From: Plectrocnemia conspersa
Taxonomy: Eukaryota > Arthropoda > Insecta > Trichoptera > Polycentropodidae
DNA: 64,000 bases
Direction of reading: 5' to 3'
NCBI GenBank assembly: GCA_009617715.1
Contig: VTFK01000205.1
Span: 832,215 to 896,214 of the forward strand
Shown here: in pieces, positions 12,118 through 24,300 of the stretch
How the letters are laid out: every line of letters begins with the position of its first letter
Numbering within the stretch: the first letter of the stretch is position 1
Position numbers and translations under genes: made by a program
Notes under the pieces: generated by a model
The model's input: only the letters and a program-made list of their open reading frames with translations
Database searches by the model: none
Told to the model about the DNA's origin: nothing

Positions 12118-14403
12118 TACTTGAATTGCCTTGTTCTGACGCCGACGAAAAGTCGTTGCGCCTAACTTTGTCAAATTATTTTATTAGATATCACAGATTA
12201 CCAAACTCCAGTTTCAGTTTAACGTTTTTACAATACTTAATATAACGCATGTCATGTCACAAATGTAGATTTACAATAATACTAATAATTAAACTTGATC
12301 CTTGAGTCATATTGCGTCAATTAAAAATTGGCATCAATTGAGTTTTTTTTGCAAATTACAATATATGTTTCATAATAATCTTATTAACAGTTATTATGAT
12401 GTATATTTATGAATTGCTCATGTACTCTTTTTTATACACGTGCGTTTTCCTGAGCAGAAATTATCGCATCAGATACTCTCCTAGTTCGCGTACATTATAC
12501 TATATTATCACTATCGATCGCTTCCGTTCTGTGAAAGCCATGCTTATTTTCACCACCGCGCCTAAACTTCCGTTCAATTATTAAAGCGCTCCATATTTTT
12601 AGACCGATTCACTCGCACTTTTCGCGTGTGTCAGCGGCATATCGTAAATGCACACCGGCGCTTAGTCATCGTCTCGCCCGCAACCTTTGATAGTGAACTC
12701 GACGTCGAATTCGCAAGAGCAACAACACGCGAATTCAACCCCGGACAAACACGCCCACGTTTCACGTGATTCGTGACTCACACCCACGCCTTTGCCTCCG
12801 GACTTTCGCGGGATCTTGGGCTAATTGTTATTGTCGAACGTAACTTTATATTTTGTGAGAGGGGCGTTCGTATCGAGTTACGTATGCTGTGTTTTCGGTC
12901 GATGCAAATTTAACCTTCGCCTCGTTGACTTTGATAACTTCAAATAATCCTTATTAATGTTATATAATGGTTTCGTTCGATAGTGAGTGACTTTCGATTG
13001 AGGGGTTAAGACAGGTGGTTGGGTCACTATTGCAATCTAATCAGTTTCATTCAAAATAAGAGCACATCTCGATCCTTAATGTATTCTTAAAATACTATAC
13101 ATATTTATAAAGAATTTATATATTAACAAATATTACTTTAAATAAATGACAGCTACGTAATACTAAATTGACATTTGATAGCACGAGTATGAGTTTCTTA
13201 ACATCATAGAGGCGACCCAGATTCGGCGCTATACATACATATGATTTTTGGTTTGTCGCAAATTTTGTACATTCACAATATTGCGCAGTAACATTTTTAA
13301 CCTTTAGCTCATATTTCGTTATGTATAAAACCAGAATTGGGGAGTTGATTTTGATTTTAGTTTTCTCATCTAGTCAATCAATATTAATCTACAGCAGATC
13401 ATGGACAACAGTTAGCTTATAGTGTCATTTTCTGTAGCTCTCAACTTGTATAAATTATAAAAAAAATGTGCTATGCTGCCAATTGAACCCCAACATATTC
13501 GCTTTGATTAAATTACATTCTCTGCAATGTTACGTCACACCTACTTAAGAAGATGATAGTTCAATAGTAAATTATCTAGAAATATTTTCTATGAGGCACT
13601 ATATTGCTCGTGTGGATAGATCTTTTTAAATCCAGATGTTTCTATTAATCAAAAAAAAATTGACGTTTTTTCCAATGTAGGTGACTTTAACAAAAGTATA
13701 TTCGGAGTGGAAGTTCCTGATGAAAGTAAATCAGTACGTACGTATTCGGGCTTTATATACCCTTGAGAATTGTAAAAATCTATATCCATTAAATTTCCTG
13801 ATGTTCTGGATAATGCGATGATTCGGGGCGGAAACATGCTCTTTGTTATTTTTTAATAATAAATTAGCTAGTTCGAAGATCGGTTAAATCGGCAGTAATA
13901 TATGAAATTCAGATCCTAGTACCTTTCCGATGAAAATATTTAGACAACGACCGTGTCTTTTATGTTTGGCACCAACTATCGCATTATAGAGTTCTTTTCG
14001 CAAGTGTTTCTTAACTGTTTAATGGATTCCGCTCAATCATTTATATAACGTCGATGAAAAAATAACTTCACCCCTAGCAAATGCACAATTTCTTCGTGAC
14101 GATCACGGATGGCCTCGACAAAATTATTAAAATTAGTACCACTAGATGTCAACTATAATTACAAGTATAGTCTTTCATGTAAGGAACGATCCAACTTCAA
14201 TTTCTGAACTTTAAAAAAAAAACTCATTTAATGATATCTTTGGATTTTTTTTTTGACGTGTTTCATTAATTATGAAAAATAATATATGCAGCAGCCAACC
14301 CTTTTAATGTAATTTTCGTACATGTTGGTAGATGTTGGTTTTTATTAAATTTTTATCTAAAAGTAGACCTATAAAAATTATATCACTTTTTGTAATTTAA
14401 GAA
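12118..14403. other. Intronic DNA with a dispersed repeat (about 13640-14060)
   Basis: Bases 12600-12900 are GC-richer than average, with no exon found. The 13640-14060 segment is related to 6575-6850. On the - strand it is open from 13837 to 13649, beginning FPPRIIALSRTSGNLMDIDF, a protein I do not recognise. The rest is AT-rich. Confidence 0.4.
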
Positions 14404-15010
14404 TTATTTACAATTTTTTTCATTAATTGTTAATTTGCTAATCATCCATTCACTAATATGGATCAAATCATTCTGCATATTTCCTTGCATGTCTTTGTAT
14501 GTTTTAGAATTATATATTAGCACTGTATCGTCAGCATCCAGTTGAATCCTTCCTGTAAGTTTACATAGGGTTAAATCATTTATGTATTGATTAAATAATA
14601 AAGGTCCCAAAATAGAACCCTGTAGAATTCCACACTAACTCACAGTCGCTTTGTGTACTTATATTACAACTGCTTGTTGTCTATTATTTAAATAGCTTTT
14701 TAATAGATTTAGCTTTGGTCCTATTATTCCATATGTTTTAATTTCTCTAATGTCTAATAATATGTTATGTTCTACTATGTCAAAAGCTTTTTTTAAGTCA
14801 ATAAATAATCTTGAAGTTTTATTTTTATCTGTAGTTAAATCTCCATTAATATTTAGAATAAGTTTTTTCTCATTTTTATTTTCCGGAGTATTTTTGTTAA
14901 TTGTCCTAATATTTTTCCATATTTTATATTGGTTATTATTAACATCATTAAACATTTTATTATAGTAATCTATTATACTTTTATTTTTCTCCGATAGCAG
15001 TTACAGCATT
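14404..15010 (-). pseudogene. Non-LTR retrotransposon RT fragment (CR1/L2-like)
   Basis: On the - strand: VNNNQYKIWKNIRTINKN, then RLFIDLKKAFDIVEHNILLD (RT block 3), LNLLKSYLNNRQQAVVI, then GPLLFNQYINDLTLC and IQLDADDTVLIYNSKTYKD. The catalytic box that should be FADD is DADD. The RT blocks normally before FIDLKKAFD are missing, and a stop and frameshift separate the two halves. 5'-truncated, internally deleted and dead. Confidence 0.82.
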
Positions 15011-15190
15011 CTAGTTGGATTTTTTCCGTGTTAAAATAATACTATTTTTAATTATTTTTTGAGCACATTTTGTGAACGCTCTATTTTTTTTTTATTGAAA
15101 TGTATATCGGTCGGCAAGCCGGAATCGGCCTGCGGGCCGTAGATCACCCATATATGCATTTTATATAATTGAATTTTTCTTTTTTTTCAG

Positions 15191-15333
15191 ACTTGGTGCA
15201 CTGCACGAACGAGCCCAACGTGTCCATTCCTCAATTGGCCAATCTGCTCGTAGAAAGATCTCAGAGCACGAACTGGGTGGTGGTGTATAAAGCGCTCATT
15301 ACAGTACACCACCTACTAGCATTCGGAAATGAG
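15191..15333 (+). CDS. lap: lap ANTH exon (first one seen)
   Basis: The acceptor is a long T tract ending TTTTTTTCAG and the donor is GAG|GTGAGT. The exon begins with two bases of a split codon (TAC, Tyr, if the family residue holds) and reads [20 protein letters not shown] then [20 protein letters not shown] and LLAFGNE. This matches the second to fourth helices of the ANTH fold. The 16.5 kb intron that follows is the largest in view. Confidence 0.96.
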
Positions 15334-18300
15334 GTGAGTTAACGTTTTATTTATAGAAACGTTGAAATATTATAGAAAAAAATCTGACATCAAAACAGCA
15401 CCAATAAAACACGATCAACAATTAGGCCAACGATTAAATATTATACATTGTTGCATGGTAACAGTATCAAATTTCAAAACTATGGAAAGTGTCGTGATAA
15501 TTTTATGGTACTATAGGGACTTATTAGCAGCTGTTGTCGGATTAAATTCCTGGTTAGCGATGCTTTTATGTAAATATTATGTTCAAGCCAGATTTATTAT
15601 AATACAATAATCGTTTTAAAAATACACAATGTGTACTTTATACAGTGGTACACTTGGCGAGCATTATTGGAGAATTATTATCGACGTATCGCCGATCAAT
15701 AATATAAATTGTGCTAAAATAAAGAATAAAATATTTCTATGTTTAGCTGATCAATGCGTGACAATCTAATTAGCGTCATTCTGGAAACAACATTTCGGAA
15801 CACTGCCTTGTGAAACGTCTTACTTATCACTGAAGGGGTGTGGTGTGATATTGCCATTATCGCTCAGCTAATCTGAAACGTCATTTTTTGCGACGTCATA
15901 ATCTGCTCTTTTCTATGATATCCTGTCTATTTTGTACCTTAAGAGTTCCGTCGATTCTTTGATGGGATAGTTGAAGGTGCTTATGGTCGAGGTTCCTCTT
16001 GTTGATTAGAAAAAAATATGGTTTCGATCCGTTCGACCCACTGACATAACCTGGTCCAATTGCGCGGGTCGCGTACTAGCGCCCGCGCTTATCTCAGCGC
16101 TCTTGCCAAATTGAACGCGGTCAAAAATAGACTAGCGCTACCAAATACCGACCGTTAGAATGATGATAGTCTCTTGTGTTTTCGGTAAATATCCGCAGGC
16201 AAACATTTGTAACAGTATTTGGTTAAATTGTGCCGGAACTACGAAAGCAAAGAAAATATGTTTATTGTAAGATATAGTTGCTACTTTATGACTTGAAAAA
16301 CTTGACCACTAATTCGATATGCGACTCAATATTGAATTTGGTCTTGCTTGTATGTGTTATTTTTATCAGCGTCTATTTCATTATTATGATAAATGTAGAT
16401 GTATTGAAGCTATTAAATAGTAAAATGGGTTGTTTATCTAGTTGCTTACATTATGTTATTGTACGTTTAAGGTTTCTAACCATAAGTGGTGTGACTTCGC
16501 AGCCAGAAAGACATCGTTAGAAACTAGTATAAATTTATTATATTATATTACATATATTGCGAAAAACTATGGGCGAGTATCGTTATTCTTCGAGCAGTAA
16601 TGGAGAAGCTGGCGGAAGGATGATGTCCAGTAGATGGTCCTCGGAGGTCTTGTAGTTGTGGCAGCGACGGTGTTGTAGAGGTTCGTCTCGTCTCGTATGA
16701 TCCACTGTCTACCTCTTTTCATTAGAGACCAGCCTTAAGTATCAAATGCTGCAAAGTTCGCCGAGGAATCACAACCACGCAGCGACATTCCGGACAATTT
16801 TTGCACCCATTTCTTTGAACAACGAAATATGTCCATGCCTCTAGAAAGTGTCATTTCCTTGATGGAGATCCTTTCGAGGTCGAATGGTGTAACGGGAATA
16901 TTGTAGCTTTACGGTGCTTTTTGTCGTCCGGCGATGTATTATTTCCGTGCCCGTTTCGCAACAAAGAAATACTATTTCAATGCATCGGAGAGTAATTACA
17001 TGTTATTTATGCGAAACCCTTTTTTTTATGGACGTAACGAAGGCTTTTGTGTGGTCCCTTCCTTTACACTATTGTGAAGTTCATCCTTGTTATACCGTAG
17101 TTACGGTAATTATTGCGCGAGTTTCAAGAGGAAGAACCTCCCACATACGTATTCGTTTAGTGTAATCGCATTATTTATTTGTCTGAAAAAGAATTGTGAT
17201 ATTTTGGTTTTGAGATGTATTGTGCCATTAGTTTATTTTAAAACATGTTAATAAAATAATATTAAATTCATTTTTATATGTTAATATAATGGGCTGTATT
17301 GAAGCTAAATTATTATTTTGGTAATGGTTGTAGATTGACAACCTAATTTTCAGCATTGCCTGAATCCTCATTGCTACATTTTACAGATCTTTAGATATTT
17401 ACACTGGATTATTGCTCACACGAAAATTACATAGTAAAAATTCTGAACATAGATGATTGTTTGATTGTCAAATTTTACTTTTGATTCCAACTGCTTTATA
17501 TTTTTCTCTATTTTTAAGTAAATACTCGTCCTAATAGCTCTCATTTTGTATACAAATTTAGTAACACTAACCGGTTTATTGCGCGTTTTTGAGCGCATAC
17601 TGAGAGAGCAGGTCGCGTTTGTCAGTCCGCGAAACTGACAATTTATTATTATTTTAATTATTGTTTTTTTTTCATTCTTAATTCCTGTAAATTATGCTTG
17701 TATACGAATCTCAAGAGTCGCGTCAAAGCATATACTAAAAAAGTATCGCTTTAAACCACCATTTTATGTACAAATTTATTAACGCAAACTGGTTTAATGT
17801 GATTTTTTTAAGTCACGCGGTAACAATAATGCATACTGAATGAGGACGTACGTGCAGCTAACAATTAAATTAGAGACATCAAATGATGCATACAAAAAAG
17901 TTTTGATTATTTGTCTCAAGATTAAACAGAAATAACATTTTTTTTATTTCACTATATAAGTTTGCCAATTTTTCATTCATGGAAATTACTGGTTGTTGAT
18001 GTATGCGTATGAAAACACCTGACCAATTCAATAGAGCACATGTGCGTTATATTAGTATCTTTGTAAATAACAAATTACTGCAAAGACTATATTGAATGGA
18101 GTTTCTATCAATATTGTATGTCGACGGGTCGAACCATGAAATACTATATACTTGTTTAAATTCAAAGCTTAGACTATAATGGTGTATAAAACATATAAAT
18201 CTAAATCATAACAGAAAAGTTTTCGCAGTGAAAAAATCTCAAGTAATATACGTTACATGTTTTTTTAAATTTCAATCATCGTATTTAATTACATTAAAAA

Positions 18301-21300
18301 CGTTAAAAATACGACTCGCTGGCTTTTACTGCATTAGGGAAATTAAATATAGTACCACTTAGTTAATTTCGTCAAGAGACGTCACTGAAGTAATTATGGA
18401 TAATGTTTTACGTACCAGGTGTAATAAACAAGATTTTGTAATGCATTTAATAAATTAGGTTTAAATTACATTTTTGCAAATGAGAAATGTGATTAATTAT
18501 GCACAAATTTTATTCAATATAAATAAATGCCAATATTACTACGATTGAATAATGATGTCTTATGCTTTCACTCGATTGATTTATTATGACGGAACATTAT
18601 GTAATACGGTGTCACTTCCGAGTGATAGTGCGTAATGCTATATGTATATCATTAAAAAAACTGTATTTATGTTGACAAGTGATATATCTACATATTTTTT
18701 TTTCAAAACACCATACATATACCAATGTGTTGTACTCAATCATTTGTCAAATATTTTTTTTTGTGAATATAAATATATGTAGGGTATTTTTAGGAATGAG
18801 ATTCAGCCCATTCTGTGGGCGGCAAGGGCGCAATACTTTTCCTAATATCTTCTATTGTTATTGAAGACCGTAAAATCTGGAAATAGATTCTCGCATACAC
18901 AAATCTTTTGATTTCGTTTTTAATTTATTCATAAATTCATATCCGAATTTTTCGTATGTAAATATCGTAATGCATGGCAAATCCTTATTCTGTTTGTGTA
19001 CGAGAAACGTAGTCTGTGTTTGTAATGTATTATTTTCTATATTTTTAGAAATGTTTGAGCCTTTCATCTTTGTTTGTTGTAGGGTTGAAGTAGCGATCAC
19101 AATATTATTATTTATTTGATCTGCGTTTCTTTTTTTATAAAAAATACCTTTTTCCATCGCAAATAATTTCTTTGGAAATGTTGTTCAAAGAAATTGTATT
19201 TCAAAACTCACAACACAATAAAGTGAATTTTAATCAATGCGTGTTGTGATTATTAAATTTTTATATATGATGCTATGTACTATAAACGAACAGTTCCATT
19301 TTTAAACTGATTGATTATGTTTAATCATCTGCGAGATTATTTTATTTACGCAACTTGCCTAAAGGAGGTAATTACAACATTTGCGAGGTGTTCATTGGAG
19401 ATCTCTCTTGGCATTTCCCAGAAAAACTTTGATTTATATTTGTGATAAATAAATACACAAAAGCTATTGATTTTCCAAGAAAAAGGTATCAATTAAAAAA
19501 TATATTTTCACTTAATTTCATTTTTCTATGTACATATATCTTACAACACATCAATAGATTTAAAAATATATAAATAAATTATTGCTGCCTCCACACGAAC
19601 ATAGTGGACGCTTTTATGAAAGTAAAATATATAATTCTAGCTACATTAGGTTTTTTTTATATATACGTTTCGTTTTACATCTAATATAATCTTCTGTCGT
19701 TCACCAAAACGGTGACAACTTCTCTCGATGCGGAATTCAAGTAGACGTCGTGTTTGAGAAAGCCTTTGACAAAGTTTGTCATGGGCTATTATTAAAAAAA
19801 TTGTCGAACCTCGGTTGCTCGGATAATTTAACTCGGTTATTCTCGAGTTATTTAAGCAATCGTAGACAGTTTGTAACCTATGGTGGCCGATTGTCGTAAG
19901 AATATTTAACCCCTTCGGGGGGTTCCTCAAGGATCCAATCTGGGCCTTCTGCTTTTTGTGTTATTTATTAATGGCATAAATATAGCAATTTCAAATTCAA
20001 GTTTTCTTCTGTACGCAGATGATTTAAAATTATATAAATGCATTCGATCTGTTGCGGACTCCTTCTCTCTACAAAGTGATTTAGACTCTCTATGGAGATG
20101 GGCTTCCGTTAACCATCTGCCCTTTAGTGTCGGAAAGTGCCATACTGTGTCATTTTCTCGATCCCATTAGACATCAGCTTATTTCTACCATCTCGGTGGT
20201 AACATTTTGACTAAAGAAACTTCCACTAAAGATCTCGGAATCACTTTCGAGAGCAAATGGAGGTTCTCTCTACACATACACGACGTCTGTGATAAATCTT
20301 CCCAAGATGCTCGGCTTTGTTATGAGGAATGCCTTTCACTTTGACGATCCGTCAGTTATTCGCATCCTCTATGACAACTTAGTTCGTAGCATTCTTGAAT
20401 CGGGATCTATAATTTGGAATCCCCGAATAGCCAAATATTCCCTTTTAGTGGAAAAAATTAAAAACAGGTATTTAAGATACCTTTACAAAAGGAGATTTGG
20501 TTATTATCCCTACATATATCACAGCGCCTTTCTTTTAGGAGCGTTGGGATACGACTCGCTGAGTTCTCGCAGAAAGTTGTATGTCGCTAAGCATTTTTTC
20601 AAATTACTAAAAGGTGCTGTCGACAATCCAACTATTCTCGAGGAATTCCAGTTTTAGGTTCCGGAATATTTTCGAGAATCCCGATCGCGTCGTCTTTTGA
20701 TGGCCGTTAGGGCTAGGACGTCCGCACTTGCCGACTCGCCTATAGCTGTGGCCATCCGGCCCCTTAATACGATGGCATTACATATTGACCTGTTTAATGT
20801 TAGCTACGAGGAGCTGATCCAGTTTGTATCATTTCATTTTGATATTTTATAATTTTTTGTTATGTTTATTATTTTTAAGTATTGTTCTATTTATGTATAT
20901 ATACGTTTTTTTTTTGTTTTATAAATTTAAAACTTGTTTTCGACCATCGTGGCGCATTGGGGTAACCTGTTAGGCCACGATTGTCTTAATTTAATCTAAA
21001 AAAAAATATATTTTAATTGGCCTTGGTTTTGAGTTAATATTTAATATTTTTTAAACTTCTTGTTGAAATTTGAACTAAATCCAGTTATTCCAAAGTTTAA
21101 ACTCGTGTCAAATTAAACTAGGTTTATTTATGCAGCAGTGCAATAGATTATGAGTAAACTGGCGTGCAAAGAAAAATTTCCTTTTATACGATGAAATAGC
21201 TGCGAGTGTTCAGAGCTGAAGCGCTTGTGAAAATGCATGTCTGCAAACTCCTACAGAAGCGATTGTTGACTCCCGTGTACAGGATGTTACACGTAAGATA

Positions 21301-24300
21301 CCTTTAGACGTGTTTAGCGATCAAAGCCAAGCGGGGAGAACATGATCTCACACCGTTGCCTTATTCATTAGCTGGATCGTTAAGCTTTTCGCGTCGGATA
21401 TCATTCTTTTTAGTGTGTGTATTCGCGTACTATATGACTACATGTAAAATATGAGTGCAACGGCCTTTCAAAAAACGACTCGAAAGGTCTCTAGGTGAGC
21501 TCAGAGGTCGAGAGGTCGCCGGGAGAGCCCGAGTCGCAATTTAGGTGGTATTTATGATACTCCCACGCGAAAAATGATGAGTTATACGTGATGAAAACGA
21601 GTCTTTGTTTTAGTGTTGTGAAAGCCTTTTTAATCTTTTTAGCGAGTTAATCGATTATATAATAACTTATTGCATATTGAACATTAATCCGTGAAATGTT
21701 CCATAAAATATAACTACGGCGTGTGTTTTTATAATTCAGCCTGAAATTATGTTAACTCGGTAAGTAGTTGTGCGCGATACGCATCGCGTTCTAGGTTAGA
21801 TCGTTAAATACGCACTAGAAAAATCGTACTTTATTATCTCAGTTTCGGACGTACGTTTGTGCATTAGAAATATATTCCGTTTTAGCAATAAATTCACCGG
21901 AAGGACTTAATTGTTTTATTGTTTTAGATAGTTAACTATTCGGAAACGTTATTACTTTTGCAGCTTTCTTTCAGTCTAACAAACTAAATTATCTAATCGC
22001 GCGTGCGGGTAATTAAAAGCTAGTGAGTGCAAAAATGCGTTAGTGGTATAGTAGTTTCTAATAAGGCGTATTTTAGGGTAGTGAACGATCAAATCTGTGA
22101 TAAAAATACTGTGCAAATTATGATATTATAAATATTTATATATTTGTGTGTGAGTTTATATGATTTAAGCTATTTTATTGTAAATCCAATAAGCGACATT
22201 GGCAGGTTTCATATTCCTTTACCATTGCCTATCTGTGATGTACACCGAGTTTACATGTCATCTTACCTATATAAATATGTCGAATAAAAAAGTTCACACA
22301 TATGTAAATTTTGAACGTGATGAAAGTATATATTCTGTTACTAATCGGGAATCAATTCACTGTATGATTCTACAGAGGACGGAATAGCCTAGTCCGTAAT
22401 GTCTCAGACTAGTAAATTTGAGGTTGCGGGTTCGAATTTTTATTTATAAAAACAATGTGTTTTTATTAAAACCGGCATTAGCTGGAATGACATTTATTGA
22501 ATATAAATTATATTACACATTATAATTTATAATAAATTATTAATATAGATATCGTCGATTCCCAAGCTTTTAGAATGGTGGTTAATACATAGTCTGATTT
22601 ATCCAGTTGGTACAGATTTACCCCGTTGTAACGCATTTGGCTTACGGTTGTCAGGTTACAAAAGAAGGCTTAAAAAATAACTTTTTATCGAAATTTATAT
22701 TATATGCTTTTTAAAATATTGAATTCCTTCAATTATGCTATGAATTATATTAATTTAATAATATGTTAATCTAAATAATTTAATTTTAGACACATATTTT
22801 TTTTTATACAGATAATGAAAGTAGTTTTAGTTTGAATGGAATTTGCTACAATAATTTTCTCAAGTTTTTATTAAATTTTTACTATAAATCAAAACCAATA
22901 ATTATCAGAAAAAATCTAACCGTATAACTAATTATTAAAATATGCAATCTAACGTGGATTATCGTGAACCAATTTTCGTTAAAGAATAACTCATTCATTG
23001 GAGTTATGTAATCTGTCAGAATTCCGACGAACTATGAACAAACAGTGGTATTTTTCAGCCATTTTTTTACTGCAACTATGCCTCTAGGGATTACAATAAT
23101 ACCGGTTTTACCGAGAGACAAAACAGTGAATACCGATATTAACATTATATTTTTATTATTAATTGGCAATAAAAAAAAACCGAGAGAATAATATCCATTC
23201 ATTCAAAGTCGAACTGAATGCTTTATATACTAATAATTTTATACTAAATTTATGCTGTAATATATTGTCGAATATTGACACATGCTTAAGAATTTTGAAG
23301 ATATTAAATCAAGGTGTGGTAACTATTGTCGTCAGCATATAATTTTTTTTTAAGAAACCTAATAAACAAACAAACAGTTCAAATTTCAAACATAAGGCTT
23401 TTAAACAATCTTCCTTACATTCAGGTACTTCTAAAAATATTTTATACGCTGATCCTTTATTGTGTTGTCAACAAGTATTTATAAAAATCAATGAGACGAC
23501 TGTGTGCAAAAACCTTGTTTACCCATTTATTTTTTCATTTTCATTAATTTGTCGAAAAAAATATTTTTCGGCAAATTTGTCTTCTTTTGGAACAATAAGT
23601 CTAGAATATAATTGTCTTTGATCGACCGCTTCTGGATGCCTCCTAAATTTTTATAACTGGGGCCGCAACACCACTCGCTAATTTATTCCAACGAAATTCC
23701 TATATTACTATTTTCCAAATAAATCTTATTAGAAAGTAGTGCGTAGAAAATTTAAAATCTGTTTGTTTAAAATACGACATATTTTTTTCTCAAAACAGAT
23801 TTATGTGTATTGTTTTAATTATTGCACATTTAATATTTATTTTAGAATTTCTTCTCATATACTTCTACTCATGTTTAAGTAACAAATTAAAATTTTAGCT
23901 ATAAATGTCTATGTAAATATTATGTACAATAATACGTAAAAACTGCATATTACATTTTTACATTGATCTTACGGCCCATAACACTACTTAAGTTGAGCAT
24001 TATTTTATTTTCCGCTTCTGCTTTCAAGCAATATGGGAATCGTCGTTTTTGTTGTTCTAAGCCATGAAGATATCGTTTTCAGCAAATAAAATGTACTGAT
24101 TTAAGAAGGAAAATAAAAATTTGTACTACCGGTATTTTATTTTGTAATACCGGTAGTTCCGAAGATCGATTTTTGCCTTGATACCGGTATCAGTACAATA
24201 TATAGGTTCGTCGATATATTCATTTATATCTGGTTTGTTGACAGAGAAACAAGACAATAAAGGTTTATTGCTTCTATGGATATATTAGAAGCTATATATA

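Noticed and set aside
18858..19157. 99-codon open frame on the - strand
   Set aside because: Lys/Asn-rich composition expected from AT-rich DNA, no domain, no splice partner.
23085..24204. Confident hAT element
   Set aside because: Ends match only loosely, with no target duplication and no transposase; kept only as a tentative note in the intron entry.
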